Shown: positions 1 to 8,501 of the stretch, in pieces
Numbering within the stretch: the first letter of the stretch is position 1
Layout: every line of letters begins with the position of its first letter
From: Bremerella sp. P1
GTDB taxonomy: Bacteria; Planctomycetota; Planctomycetia; Pirellulales; Pirellulaceae
Assembly (NCBI RefSeq): GCF_028748185.1
Contig: NZ_CP118164.1
Location: 3,745,814 to 3,809,813 of the forward strand
Length of the DNA: 64,000 bases
Direction of reading: 5' to 3'
Notes under the pieces: generated by a model
The model's input: only the letters and a program-made list of their open reading frames with translations
Told to the model about the DNA's origin: nothing
Database searches by the model: none
Made by a program: the position numbers and the translations under genes

Positions 1-590
1 TCCACGATGTCGGCAAAACGGGTGCGGCTGTTGGGGTAGATAATTCCGGAGCGAGAGTAGCCGACTCGACCTGAGGTTGTTGCCGCGACGAAGTCGGTAT
101 CTACTGAACCGCCATTGCCGCGGTAATGCAGCCCACCCTGGACGTTGTGATAGGGGAAGTTTGCGGTAACGGCCTGGTCGGAAGAAAGCTCGCCCAGTGG
201 CGATGACGGACAGGTAATGCCTGGTACGGCTCCAAAGATCGGATGATCTTGGTTGTGGCTCCGGTAAGGGCTACGCGTCATCATGTAGTTCGCTGCGAGT
301 GCTTCCATTCCTTCATAGCGGGTGTTTTGTTCAATGAAGGGAAAGATACGTGGAACCCAGCCCACGGCATAAAACTGCCACGAAGTATCCCCGCCGGTCA
401 TGAACCGCCCGTAGGTATCGTGGTAGTTGTGAAATGCCAGGCCGAGTTGTTTCAAGTTGTTACTACATTGCATGCGTCGAGCGGCCTCTCGTGCTTGCTG
501 TACCGCCGGCAACAACAAGGCAATCAACACACCAATAATGGCGATAACAACAAGGAGCTCTACCAGCGTGAATCCACGATTTCGATTCAT
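1..590 (-). CDS. DUF1559 protein with prepilin-type N-terminus (partial, C-terminus off left edge)
   Basis: The first 196 residues are visible. The N-terminus [20 protein letters not shown] is a type IV prepilin/pseudopilin cleavage and methylation signal, followed by a hydrophobic helix and the stretch [20 protein letters not shown] that typifies the planctomycete DUF1559 (SBP_bac_10-like) family. Family members are usually about 300-350 aa, so roughly the last third lies outside the window. They are exported, probably assembled through a type II secretion or pilus-like route, and exist in dozens of paralogues per planctomycete genome; their role is unknown. The ATG start at 588-590 has only a weak AAAGG upstream. 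An 18-bp palindrome 56 bp upstream is shared with the nag genes, which suggests co-regulation with amino-sugar use (inference). Confidence 0.93.
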   Translation of the reverse strand, partial: MNRNRGFTLVELLVVIAIIGVLIALLLPAVQQAREAARRMQCSNNLKQLGLAFHNYHDTYGRFMTGGDTSWQFYAVGWVPRIFPFIEQNTRYEGMEALAANYMMTRSPYRSHNQDHPIFGAVPGITCPSSPLGELSSDQAVTANFPYHNVQGGLHYRGNGGSVDTDFVAATTSGRVGYSRSGIIYPNSRTRFADIV

Positions 591-645
591 TGTGTAACCT
601 TTATGAGGAACGAAAGAGAGATGACTTTCAGGTAAAGTTGGCCGA

Positions 646-663
646 TGATGTCAGCTGATATCA
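646..663. promoter_or_regulatory. Palindromic operator, copy 1 (DUF1559 promoter)
   Basis: The sequence is TGATGTCAGCTGATATCA, two 7-bp arms around an AGCT core with a single G/A deviation from perfect symmetry. It lies 56 bp upstream of the DUF1559 start. The likely binder is the LacI-family protein encoded at 2999-4036, because the other copies flank the nag genes (inference). Confidence 0.7.
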
Positions 664-962
664 ACTTGGCCAAAAAAAAGCATGAAGGGTTGTGAAAAGG
701 GACAGTCGCAAGGTCGTGTGCCCGATTCGTTCATGGGTATGAACCTTCTGGTTAGCAAAGGGTGCGCCGCGAACGATCGAATCATCTGACCTATCTCGAC
801 TTTCGACCGAAATGGTCTCAAATTGCCGAGAAACGGCCTAAAAAAGTAAGACGAGGTGCAAGTTGAGGAGATGACCGTGCCATGAATTTCATCGTGGCCA
901 CTGGCAATTCGCCCAAAAAATGAGCGGGAAAAGCTTGCTATTGGTCAGTCCACCCGTCAAAA

Positions 963-980
963 TGATATCAGCTGACATCA
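963..980. promoter_or_regulatory. Palindromic operator, copy 2 (mid-intergenic)
   Basis: TGATATCAGCTGACATCA is the exact reverse complement of copy 1. It sits midway between the two divergent genes, about 260 bp upstream of nagB. It could be an auxiliary site for looping. Confidence 0.65.
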
Positions 981-1118
981 TGGCGGCCAAGACAAAAAAT
1001 AGGTTAGGATAGATTTTCTGAAAGAATCTACCTAGAAGGCGATATAGATTATATGGCTGGCGGCATCGACAAGACCAACGGTCCCTCGCACGACGGTGAC
1101 CTGGCAGTTTTTTACAGG

Positions 1119-1146
1119 TTGACTTCAACCGGAATGATGTCAAAAT
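1119..1146 (+). promoter_or_regulatory. nagB: Candidate nagB promoter
   Basis: A -35-like TTGACT (1119-1124) is followed after 16 bp by a -10-like CAAAAT (1141-1146). The -10 element touches the operator at 1146-1163, so a bound repressor would block the start of transcription. The promoter is predicted from consensus only, and promoter consensus is weakly tested in planctomycetes. Confidence 0.4.
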
Positions 1147-1165
1147 GATGTCTCGTGACATCATT
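1144..1165. promoter_or_regulatory. Palindromic operator, copy 3 (nagB promoter)
   Basis: The core TGATGTC-TCGT-GACATCA (1146-1163) is perfectly symmetric in its arms, and symmetry extends to 9 bp on each side (AATGATGTC and GACATCATT). An extra half-site ATGATGTC (1135-1142) lies one helical turn upstream in the same orientation. It is the best-conserved copy and lies just downstream of the predicted nagB -10 element. Confidence 0.75.
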
Positions 1166-1238
1166 TCTGGTGCTCAAAGCCCTGTTGGACAGCCGTGACA
1201 GGTTAAGATCGTTGTAGTTAGGAAGTGCAATCGTACTG

Positions 1239-1991
1239 ATGAACCTTGAAGTCTTAGAAGATGCAAAACAGTTAGGGGTTGCCGCCGCTCGTCTTGGTGC
1301 GGAGGCGATTCGTAAAGCGATCGCCGAGAACGGTCAGGCCAACATTATTGTCGCCACCGGAGCTTCCCAATTCGAAACGTTGTCGGCATTGATCGCTGAG
1401 CCTGATATCGATTGGAGTTGTGTCACCGGCTTTCACCTGGACGAATACCTCGGACTGGACGATCAGCATCCCGCTTCGTTTTGTCGGTACCTGCGGGAAC
1501 GTTTTGTCGAGCTTGTCCCCTTGAAGCAGTTTCACTATGTCGATGGGTCAAGTAGTGATCCTCAGCAGGTATGCCGCGAGCTGGGGCAGTTAATCCAAAA
1601 GTATCCGATAGCCGTCGCCTTCGTTGGGATTGGCGAGAATGGCCACTTGGCGTTTAATGACCCTCCGGCAGACTTCGATACGAACGAGCCTTACCTGGTG
1701 GTAGAACTGGACGAAGCTTGCCGACAGCAGCAAGCCGGCGAAGGCTGGTTTGCCACGATCGATGATGTACCGACGCAAGCGATCAGTATGTCTTGTCGCC
1801 AGATACTAAAGACGAAAACGATCATTTGTAGTGTGCCTGACCAACGCAAAGCGGAAGCTGTGCGACGAAGTCTGGAAGGGCCTATTACCCCGGATGTTCC
1901 TGCCTCCATTTTGCAGACGCATGAGGGTACGACCTTGTTTGTTGACAAGGCGGCCGCATCGCTGCTTACCTCATCGACCCTCTCCGACTAG
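1239..1991 (+). CDS. nagB: Glucosamine-6-phosphate deaminase
   Basis: This 250-aa protein converts glucosamine-6-phosphate into fructose-6-phosphate and ammonia in the cytoplasm. The family signatures are visible: [10 protein letters not shown] with the general-base Asp68, and [12 protein letters not shown] (132-143) with His136. Classical NagB has Asp where this protein has Asn134, a variant I believe occurs in other NagB/SIS-like homologues. Length is close to the 266 aa of E. coli NagB. A purine-rich AGGAAG lies 13 nt before the ATG, which is rather far. It is followed 15 bp later by nagA, and the operator at 1146-1163 makes repression by the neighbouring LacI protein likely. A 6-phosphogluconolactonase-like relative is the main alternative, made unlikely by the nagA neighbour. 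Confidence 0.9.
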   Translation: MNLEVLEDAKQLGVAAARLGAEAIRKAIAENGQANIIVATGASQFETLSALIAEPDIDWSCVTGFHLDEYLGLDDQHPASFCRYLRERFVELVPLKQFHYVDGSSSDPQQVCRELGQLIQKYPIAVAFVGIGENGHLAFNDPPADFDTNEPYLVVELDEACRQQQAGEGWFATIDDVPTQAISMSCRQILKTKTIICSVPDQRKAEAVRRSLEGPITPDVPASILQTHEGTTLFVDKAAASLLTSSTLSD

Positions 1992-2006
1992 AACGCCAGG
2001 AGCCAC

Positions 2007-2993
2007 ATGTCTATTCCGAAATATGTCGATCTTCAGATCAACGGCTACTTTGGTGTCGACTTCAATCAGGACGACATCTCTGCGGAAGATCTGAACGCGG
2101 CCTGCGTGGCGCTCGAGCGGGATGGCGTCGAGCAAGTTTTGGTAACCGTCATCACCGACGAAATCGTCAAGATGGCCTCGCGGATTCAGCGGATTGTCGA
2201 CTTGCGAAATGAGGACCCACTGGTCAGCCGCATCATTTCTGGCGTGCATGTCGAAGGACCCTTCATCAGTACCGAAGCCGGTTATGTTGGCGCACATCCC
2301 GTCTATGCCGCCAAGCAGGCCGATTGGCGGGAAATGGAAACGCTTCTGACTGCGGCCGGTGGCTTGGTTCGCATTGTTACTCTGGCTCCGGAACAAGATC
2401 CTTCGCAGGAGGTAACGCGCCGTCTGGTCGACGAAGGGATCGTTGTTTCTGCCGGACATACCAATGCATCGCTTAAGGATCTCGATGCGGCGATCGATGC
2501 CGGTCTGTCCATGTTCACGCATCTGGGCAATGGTTGTCCGCGGATGATGGACCGACACGACAACATCATTCAGCGGGTATTGAGTCGATCGGAACATCTC
2601 CAAATCGGCCTCATCGCCGATGGAGCGCACGTTCCGTTTTTCGCGTTGAAGAATTACCTCGACATCATTGGTATCGATCGAGCATTTGTCGTATCCGATG
2701 CCATCTCTGCCGCAGGCTGCGGCCCGGGCGTTTATCCGCTGGGCGATCAAGAGGTGACCGTCGGTGACGACGGAGTTCCTCGCGCCGAAGACGATAGTCA
2801 CCTGGTTGGTTCTGCAACCACGATGCAGCAGATGGCCGAGAATCTTCAGTGCCGATTAGGTCTGACCTCGACCGAGGTCCGCCGCCTCACGTATACCAAT
2901 CCGCTGAATCAGATGGGCGGCGTTGAAAAGGTGGTCCCTCTTCGGATGAATGCTCCACTGAAAAACGGTGGGCATCAAGCGACAACGACCTAG
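2007..2993 (+). CDS. nagA: N-acetylglucosamine-6-phosphate deacetylase, short form
   Basis: This 328-aa amidohydrolase removes acetate from N-acetylglucosamine-6-phosphate, giving the NagB substrate. Metal and catalytic motifs are all present: HVEGPF (Glu83), SAGHT (His151), THLGNG (His172), IADGAHV, and the catalytic Asp231 in [10 protein letters not shown]. The protein starts directly at [15 protein letters not shown], a block that follows about 50 residues in E. coli NagA (382 aa), and it ends soon after the barrel. The small beta-sandwich built from both termini therefore appears to be missing. AGGAG four bases before the ATG supports the start. The stop lies 5 bp from the end of the convergent LacI gene, leaving no room for a terminator. 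Confidence 0.88.
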   Translation: MSIPKYVDLQINGYFGVDFNQDDISAEDLNAACVALERDGVEQVLVTVITDEIVKMASRIQRIVDLRNEDPLVSRIISGVHVEGPFISTEAGYVGAHPVYAAKQADWREMETLLTAAGGLVRIVTLAPEQDPSQEVTRRLVDEGIVVSAGHTNASLKDLDAAIDAGLSMFTHLGNGCPRMMDRHDNIIQRVLSRSEHLQIGLIADGAHVPFFALKNYLDIIGIDRAFVVSDAISAAGCGPGVYPLGDQEVTVGDDGVPRAEDDSHLVGSATTMQQMAENLQCRLGLTSTEVRRLTYTNPLNQMGGVEKVVPLRMNAPLKNGGHQATTT

Positions 2994-2998
2994 CGAGA

Positions 2999-4036
2999 TT
3001 ACGTCGACTCGCGGACGATTAATTGCGGTCGAATGACACGCAGTCGTTTCGACGGAGCAATCGTGCCGGCGATCGATTCTTCAACCAGGTCCAGTGCCTG
3101 CTTGGCGTACTCGGCATGACACTGATCGATGGTCGTTAACCCTGGTTCAATCACGTCTGCGATGTCCAGGTTATCGTAGCCGGTAACGGCGACATCTTTG
3201 GGAACCGAGTACCCGTGCCGTTCGAGACCTTGAATCAAGCGAACGGCCCATTCGTCGTTGGACGCGATGATCGCGTCGGCTTTGTTACTGACGACCAGCT
3301 TCTGTATGCAGTCGTCAATCGCTTCCCGCGATGGCTTTTGAGTCGCTTCTGGGTTGGTCCAGATCAGCGAGTTCGTCGAAGGCAGCTTGCGCCGTTTGAC
3401 GTTTTCTTTCCAGGCCTCGCTTCGAATCGACATGAGTTGATCGGAAGGGGACCAAAGTTGAATCGCGATCTTCTTGCGACCTCTGTCGGCCAGGTGATCT
3501 ACCAGTTGCTCGATCGCCGAAGAGGTCTCGACACGAACGCACGGCTGAGATTTGAGGATGGGGGAGGAGTGGACGATGATGTTGTCACGACCACGGAAGA
3601 CCTTCTTCAGCTTGGGCCGGAAGTCCTGCATGACGTCGAACATGCATAGGATGGCATCCATTCCATGATCGGCGAAGTCGTCCAGGTAGGTTTTGATTTC
3701 ATCCGGATCGTGATGAGCCTGCCCGATCATCAACCGATAGCCGCGTGTATGCGCTTCGGCTTCGATGGCGGCAAGTCGCGCCGAGAAGACCGCCAGGTTC
3801 ACCGTATCCAGGACGACGCCGATGATCTTGGTTGGCATGCCGCGGAGCCGTTGGGCGGCGCGGTTGGGACGATAATCGAGTTCGGCCGCGATCTTGAGAA
3901 CCTTCTCGCGTGTCGCCTCCGAGACGCGAACGCAATCCGCTCCCGAGTTATTGAGGATATGCCCCACCGCTGCTCGGGAGACCCCAGCTTTGTTCGCGAT
4001 GTCGAGAAGGCGGACTTTCCGTGGTTCTTGGGCCAT
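2999..4036 (-). CDS. LacI-family transcriptional repressor
   Basis: This 345-aa protein has an N-terminal helix-turn-helix (about residues 8-30, [20 protein letters not shown]) and the hinge-helix region [13 protein letters not shown], followed by a periplasmic-binding-protein-like effector domain starting at [11 protein letters not shown]. Such repressors bind palindromes as dimers and release them on binding a sugar or sugar phosphate. It sits between nagBA and two oxidoreductase genes, so an amino-sugar compound is the expected inducer (inference). The four nearby palindromes at 646, 963, 1146 and 6752 are its likely targets. Start ATG at 4034-4036 has no strong ribosome site. Confidence 0.92.
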   Translation of the reverse strand: MAQEPRKVRLLDIANKAGVSRAAVGHILNNSGADCVRVSEATREKVLKIAAELDYRPNRAAQRLRGMPTKIIGVVLDTVNLAVFSARLAAIEAEAHTRGYRLMIGQAHHDPDEIKTYLDDFADHGMDAILCMFDVMQDFRPKLKKVFRGRDNIIVHSSPILKSQPCVRVETSSAIEQLVDHLADRGRKKIAIQLWSPSDQLMSIRSEAWKENVKRRKLPSTNSLIWTNPEATQKPSREAIDDCIQKLVVSNKADAIIASNDEWAVRLIQGLERHGYSVPKDVAVTGYDNLDIADVIEPGLTTIDQCHAEYAKQALDLVEESIAGTIAPSKRLRVIRPQLIVREST

Positions 4037-4101
4037 GTGTTTCGTTCATCTGAAAAGATGGCAATCGATCGATTTGAGCATCGAGCAGCTGCCACATAGG
4101 A

Positions 4102-4122
4102 CTTGGCAATGGGACAAGTCTT
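4102..4122. repeat. Inverted repeat upstream of the LacI gene
   Basis: GACTTG (4102-4107) and CAAGTC (4117-4122) are separated by 9 bp in the 147-bp gap between the LacI gene and the upstream oxidoreductase gene. It does not match the TGATGTC palindrome, so it is either a different protein site or chance. Confidence 0.25.
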
Positions 4123-4183
4123 CCAGAATACGGAAAACAGTGTCCTTGAATCAAGTCCCGCCGATTGAACGAAGTTACGAACC

Positions 4184-5632
4184 CTAAACGACTTCAGGCA
4201 CGATATAGGGGGCACGGTACTCGCGTTTCAGCAGCCCATTGGCCTTTTCGTCCTGAGGGAAAGTCTCGGTTTTGGGGTCAATTTGCAGCGTTTTTCCCAG
4301 CTGAACGTGGGCCGAATTGACATCGACCCCGTTGGCTGCCAGGTGAGATTGCATCCCAGCGGCGGCCTCATGAACAAGTGGTTGCTCTTGGGTACGCTCT
4401 GGCAGCGATTTCAGCGAAATGGCATCACCCACCTGGTGCGAAATATTTCCGAGATGACAAAGAGCAGTCGAAAGGTGTCCTGTCCGGACGTCGCAGTTCA
4501 GGTCGGATGTCTTCCGCGAACGTACGGCTTTTACAAAGTTTTCACGGTGAAGTTGACGGCCGCCATCAGGGCCGGTGGTTCCTTTGATCTCTCGAATCGT
4601 CTTTCCGTCACGATCGATCACCTTGCCGGTGTCGAAGCCGACGTAGGTTGCATCTTCCCCTTCAACGACGATACCGTAGCTGAGTCCCATGTAGTTGCAG
4701 GTATCCTTCTTGCCGGTCGCCGTTGGCAAGTCGCGGATCTCGAACGTGATCGGAGCTTGGGCGTATTCATAACGAAGCAGATGGGTGTTCGGTGTTTGTC
4801 CGTTGTCGTCCCATACATAGCGTCCACCAACACTGCTGACAGAAGTTGGGAACTCTTCCGCACCAATCGACCAGCGACAAAGGTCAAGAATATGGGGGCC
4901 GTTGTTGCCAAGTTCCGCATTGCCATAGTCCCAGAACCAATGCCAGTCGTAGTGATAGTTGGCGCGTTCCAACTTGGTGGAACCAGGGCCACACCACTGA
5001 TCGTGGTCTATGGTGGCCAGCGGCGTGGGAGTTTTCTCCGGGCGACCAATCGAGTTGCGGCGCGTTAAGTAAAGACCTTTGACCTGCTTCACCTTGCCGA
5101 GCACGCCGTCTTGGATTTCCTGGAAGAAGTCTTTGAGGTGCGTGAAGCTGCGGCGCTGGATTCCGATCTGAACAATTCGATCATACTTCTCGGCCGCCTT
5201 TTGCATCTGACCTGCTTCCCAGATGTTGTGGGAACAAGGCTTCTCGGTATAGACGTCTTTGCCTGCCTGGCATCCCCAGACAGTACCAAGGCCATGCCAA
5301 TGATTGGGGACAGCCAGAACAACGGCATCGACATCTGGATCGTCGAACACCCGACGCATGTCGCCATACGTCTTAAGCTTGCTGTTGAACTTCTTCTGAA
5401 ATGCTTCTGCCTGTGTACCTAGAACGGCACTATCGACATCGCATAGACCCACAACGCGAACGCCAGAGATCTCGGGGAAGCCATTGAGATGCGTTCGACC
5501 GATCCCGTGTGCACCAATCACGACAACCCGCAGTTCGTCATTCGCCGCCGCGAACGCAGAAGGTGTCGACAGCGAGGTAACGGCAGTCGCAGAGGCAGCG
5601 GCAAGGAATTGGCGACGATTGAAGGAAAGCAT
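4184..5632 (-). CDS. Tat-exported Gfo/Idh/MocA family oxidoreductase
   Basis: This 482-aa protein begins with a twin-arginine signal (NRRQFLAAASATAVTSLS) and an Ala-rich cleavage region near residue 30. A Rossmann dinucleotide fold follows (VVVIGAHGIGRTHLNG, then a DVDSA segment), with the EKPCSHNIWEA block typical of the family. The C-terminal alpha/beta domain carries the substrate site. Exported Gfo/Idh proteins are abundant in planctomycetes; some relatives (GH109) are NAD-dependent alpha-N-acetylgalactosaminidases, which would suit this amino-sugar locus, but I cannot assign that activity from sequence alone. AGG seven bases before the ATG supports the start. It lies 62 bp after the next Gfo/Idh gene on the same strand and is probably co-transcribed with it. 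Confidence 0.9.
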   Translation of the reverse strand: MLSFNRRQFLAAASATAVTSLSTPSAFAAANDELRVVVIGAHGIGRTHLNGFPEISGVRVVGLCDVDSAVLGTQAEAFQKKFNSKLKTYGDMRRVFDDPDVDAVVLAVPNHWHGLGTVWGCQAGKDVYTEKPCSHNIWEAGQMQKAAEKYDRIVQIGIQRRSFTHLKDFFQEIQDGVLGKVKQVKGLYLTRRNSIGRPEKTPTPLATIDHDQWCGPGSTKLERANYHYDWHWFWDYGNAELGNNGPHILDLCRWSIGAEEFPTSVSSVGGRYVWDDNGQTPNTHLLRYEYAQAPITFEIRDLPTATGKKDTCNYMGLSYGIVVEGEDATYVGFDTGKVIDRDGKTIREIKGTTGPDGGRQLHRENFVKAVRSRKTSDLNCDVRTGHLSTALCHLGNISHQVGDAISLKSLPERTQEQPLVHEAAAGMQSHLAANGVDVNSAHVQLGKTLQIDPKTETFPQDEKANGLLKREYRAPYIVPEVV

Positions 5633-5694
5633 GTCAGTACCTATTGGGCAGAGCTTGGATCGATTGGAAGGGACAGCAAGGTCGCGGCGAGCAG

Positions 5695-6672
5695 CTATTT
5701 CTCTTCGCTCAAAAGACTATCCATAGAAATGGCTTGGCCATCCGCATCTCGGCTCATGTCGGCGGCGGTCATGAAGGCCACAATTTCCAACGTCTGTTCC
5801 GGAGAGACAGGTGGCTCTTTCGTCTCGAAGAATTTGACGATCTCGACCACCAATAAATTATAGGTGGCACGAATCTTGGTGAGCTCGATATCTTTCTTTC
5901 CGAAGACCACAACACCATACCCGTACGAACCGTCGCGAATACCACGGAAGGTTCCTACGCGGCCATCCTCCCAAACTCCCGTGACGATATCGGCTCCTTC
6001 GGTTTTCGTGCGTTGAACCGTTTTGCATCCGGGACCCATCACGGTGAAGAGAGTTTCCACACCGTGGATGCCGTACCAGAAAAGATCGGGATGGGTTGGG
6101 TCGAGCTTGCATGGGCTGTAGGCAACGCAGCCCACGACCTCTTCTTTATTCAGGTCGATCACTTCCTGGCAGAACCGGAGTGTCGAGGCGGAGAAGAAAG
6201 GAGTGCCTGTCTTATTCGACAGGGCGATGAGTTGCTTCGTTTCTTCCAGCGAGGCCGTAATCGGTTTGTCGACAAAGAGAGGGATGCCAGCTTCCAGCAC
6301 GGGCTTGGCTTGTTGCAGGTGCACCCGCCCGTCGACGCTGTTCATGATGACCGCATCGACTTTCTTCAGCAGGGCATCGATCGAAGGAACAATCTCGATC
6401 CCCATATCGCTGATTTGCTTAGTGAAGCCCTCGATCCGATCGGCACTGGTCGGCAAGTCAGGACTGCCACCAGGGAACGCGGCAACGACCTTGGCTTTCT
6501 TTAATTCAGGGGCAGGGTCTTCCGCGTTGATTGTCTTGGTGAAGGCAACGGCGTGGGAACTGTCGAGGCCAATCAACCCGATCCGCAGGGTCTCGGCCGC
6601 ATGTGCTGAAGTGGTCATAAACGAACAAGCCATTAAACAAGCGATCGTGGTGATAGCGAGGGAGGTTCTCAC
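5695..6672 (-). CDS. Secreted Gfo/Idh/MocA family oxidoreductase
   Basis: This is a 325-aa protein if it starts at the GTG at 6670-6672, which has AAAGG eight bases upstream and gives a compact signal peptide (RTSLAITTIACLMACSFMTTSAHA). An in-frame ATG at 6733-6735 would add 21 residues but has no ribosome site and sits only 16 bp from the operator at 6752-6769. After the signal comes a Rossmann fold (LRIGLIGLDSSHA) and a VDKPIT block in place of the usual EKP. It heads the minus-strand unit that continues to the Tat-exported relative. Substrate is unknown; a role in sugar oxidation or rearrangement with the nag genes is inferred from position and the shared operator. Confidence 0.85.
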   Translation of the reverse strand: MRTSLAITTIACLMACSFMTTSAHAAETLRIGLIGLDSSHAVAFTKTINAEDPAPELKKAKVVAAFPGGSPDLPTSADRIEGFTKQISDMGIEIVPSIDALLKKVDAVIMNSVDGRVHLQQAKPVLEAGIPLFVDKPITASLEETKQLIALSNKTGTPFFSASTLRFCQEVIDLNKEEVVGCVAYSPCKLDPTHPDLFWYGIHGVETLFTVMGPGCKTVQRTKTEGADIVTGVWEDGRVGTFRGIRDGSYGYGVVVFGKKDIELTKIRATYNLLVVEIVKFFETKEPPVSPEQTLEIVAFMTAADMSRDADGQAISMDSLLSEEK

Positions 6673-6751
6673 GGGCAAAGCCTTTGGTTGCGGGAGGCAG
6701 AGACGCCTGGCAAGCAGCCAAGACGCCAAATTCATCAAACCGATGACGTCA

Positions 6752-6769
6752 AGATACCACGTGACATCA
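6752..6769. promoter_or_regulatory. Imperfect palindromic operator, copy 4
   Basis: AGATACCACGTGACATCA keeps one perfect arm (GACATCA) and a degraded second arm around an ACGT core, with the same 4-bp spacing as the copies near nagB. It lies 80 bp upstream of the GTG start of the oxidoreductase gene on the minus strand and could also influence the divergent FadL-like gene. Confidence 0.5.
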
Positions 6770-6783
6770 TGTGAGTAAAGCTT

Positions 6784-7086
6784 TTTCTTTTGAGGTTGTA
6801 TGAGGAGGACTGCTGGTCGCCTGTTGGCATTGCGGCAGGCCAAAACACAGAATCCGGCGGTAAACCGGATTCCCCCGAAGGGATGGGGGTGCCAGCATCG
6901 CAGGGCCGAAAACTCGTGGGTACGGCTTTTCTGGGCGCAGAAATCCGAAAAGCTTTGCGTAGGCACCCGAAAATATGGGGATACGACGATGAAATAGCTA
7001 CCGAAATGCTATCGGATACGCCGATGGCAACTGCTGGACGGGTTCTATCGATTCTTCAGGCGGAATCTACTTTGGCGAGGCGGACA
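6784..7086 (+). ncRNA. Candidate structured 5' leader of the FadL-like gene
   Basis: About 300 bp without a convincing gene hold several possible RNA hairpins on the plus strand: GAATCCGG/CCGGATTC (6850-6857 with 6865-6872), CCCCC/GGGGG (6872-6876 with 6885-6889), GCCG/CGGC (6905-6908 with 6922-6925), CTTTTC/GAAAAG near 6926-6952, and ATCGG/CCGAT (7011-7015 with 7021-7025). Three related segments recur: 6905-6925, 6965-6988 and 6999-7023, each of the form CCGAAA...GG(G/A)TACG. I could not match it to a riboswitch class that I know. It may be a regulatory leader or a separate small RNA. One reading frame stays open through it into the FadL-like gene, but its predicted peptide looks non-coding. 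Confidence 0.4.
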
Positions 7087-8289
7087 ATGGCGACTCTCTC
7101 TCTATCTACATCTACTCGATGCGTACTGACGTTGCTTCTGGTTCTGGCGACTAGCTCCATGGTTTATGGACAAGGTATTGCTGTGACCGGGGTGGGCCCA
7201 GTGAATCGAGCGATGGGTGGGGCAGGCACGGCAGCTCCGCTGGACGCGATAGGTGCGCTGCACTGGAACCCGGCGTCGATCAGCTATCTCGAGCAGTCCG
7301 AAGTGTCGTTCGGCATGGAAGGCTTGCTTGGTGACGTCGAACTTTCATCGACCGTCGGTGGATCTACCAATACAACCAGCGGTGAAGCCGGTGTTGCTAT
7401 CATCCCAGCGGTTGGCTGGGTCGATCATCTTGAAGGCACTCCTTTGACAATTGGCATGGGTGTCTATGGGATTGGCGGTTTCCGCAACAATATGCCCATG
7501 GATGCAAGCAACCCGCTGTTGGGAACCGGACCCGTGTTTGCCGATGCCGAAATCATGCAGATCGCTCCGACGATGTCCGTTCGTTTGGGCGAATGCTGGT
7601 CGATCGGGGTGGCTCCAACGATCTCCGCAGCTCGTATGCAATTCGATCCGCTTGGTCCTTCGGCAATCACTACTGCGAGCACGCCTGGTTCCGGCAACCG
7701 CGTTCATTGGGGTGGCGGTATCCAAGGTGGTATCTACTATGCAAGCCCAAGTTGCTGGCGAGCCGGTTTCACGATCAAGAGCACCCAGTGGTTTGAGCAG
7801 TTCCGATTCTTCACGCCATCTGGGGTGGTTCGCTTCGACCTCGATTACCCTATGATTCTTTCGGGTGGCTTGGCTTACTACGGATTTGAACGCTGGGTCT
7901 TCGCTGCCGATGCACGTTATTTCGACTATGCCAATACTCAGGGTTTTAGCGATCTTGGCTGGGACAACGTGTTTGCCGGAGCGATCGGAGCTCAGTATCA
8001 ACTCAGCGATCTGTGGAAGCTGCGAGCTGGTTACAACTTCAATCAGAACCCGATTGGTTCGGAAGACGTTTTCACGAATATCGCCAGCCCTCTGATCCAG
8101 ACACACAACATTGCCTTGGGTGCCGGGTGTCTGCTGACGGATGGAGTCGAGTTGAATCTCGCGTATGTCTACTTGGTCGACTCGTCCGTATCGGGACCTG
8201 CTCCATCGCCTCCGTTCGGCCCGAACGACACCATCGAGCATCGCATCAGTGCCCACTCATTGGTGATGGGTGTCCAGATTCGGTACTAG
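7087..8289 (+). CDS. OmpP1/FadL-like outer-membrane transport protein
   Basis: This 400-aa protein has a signal peptide (CVLTLLLVLATSSMVYGQG) followed by the FadL family opening: the sequence NRAMGGAGTAAPLDAIGALHWNPASI contains the conserved NPA motif. Alternating beta strands rich in aromatic and Gly residues run to a C-terminal Tyr, as in outer-membrane barrels. FadL-type barrels take up long-chain fatty acids or other hydrophobic compounds. The chosen ATG matches the start of the signal peptide; the frame extends 99 codons upstream through the structured leader, which I treat as untranslated. It is divergent from the oxidoreductase unit and shares its control region, and is followed 212 bp later by the Hpt gene. 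Confidence 0.85.
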   Translation: MATLSLSTSTRCVLTLLLVLATSSMVYGQGIAVTGVGPVNRAMGGAGTAAPLDAIGALHWNPASISYLEQSEVSFGMEGLLGDVELSSTVGGSTNTTSGEAGVAIIPAVGWVDHLEGTPLTIGMGVYGIGGFRNNMPMDASNPLLGTGPVFADAEIMQIAPTMSVRLGECWSIGVAPTISAARMQFDPLGPSAITTASTPGSGNRVHWGGGIQGGIYYASPSCWRAGFTIKSTQWFEQFRFFTPSGVVRFDLDYPMILSGGLAYYGFERWVFAADARYFDYANTQGFSDLGWDNVFAGAIGAQYQLSDLWKLRAGYNFNQNPIGSEDVFTNIASPLIQTHNIALGAGCLLTDGVELNLAYVYLVDSSVSGPAPSPPFGPNDTIEHRISAHSLVMGVQIRY

Positions 8290-8501
8290 GCAGAATTTGG
8301 TCGTTTGCCTATTTCGCGCTACGCAATCTGGGGGTAAGTGGCCGTGCTGTAGGGATTGTTCCTGAAGTACTGCCTATCGATCGGCCTGAGCTGGAACGTT
8401 TTGACCCTCGGGAAAATGTAACCTATCTTTCGGAAGATATCCCGTTTTTGCACGCTGATTCCTTTTCTCAGTGCACAGGTTACGTCCCAGGGAGGCAGTT
8501 G

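Larger units (their letters stand above)
591..1238. promoter_or_regulatory. Divergent 648-bp control region between the DUF1559 gene and nagB
   Basis: This gap has no convincing coding sequence. It carries three copies of the same palindrome (646-663, 963-980 and 1146-1163): one near the DUF1559 start, one in the middle and one near nagB. The first and middle copies are exact reverse complements of each other, and both have a TTGGCC or GGCC motif close by. Three sites 183 bp and about 317 bp apart would allow repression by DNA looping, as LacI-type proteins often do (inference). A short open frame on the minus strand (889-1164) has no ribosome site or recognisable product and I do not call it. 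Confidence 0.7.

Noticed and set aside
1971-2801. 276-codon open frame opposite nagA
   Set aside because: It is antisense to a gene with all NagA catalytic motifs; its product has no signal or family pattern and no ribosome site.
6790-7086. N-terminal extension of the FadL-like protein
   Set aside because: The frame is open, but the peptide would precede an intact signal peptide, and the DNA is hairpin-rich with a second open frame; it reads as untranslated leader.
6784-7086. Known riboswitch class (cobalamin, c-di-GMP-I, c-di-AMP, glycine or SAM)
   Set aside because: I looked for the conserved core motifs of each class by eye and found no convincing match.
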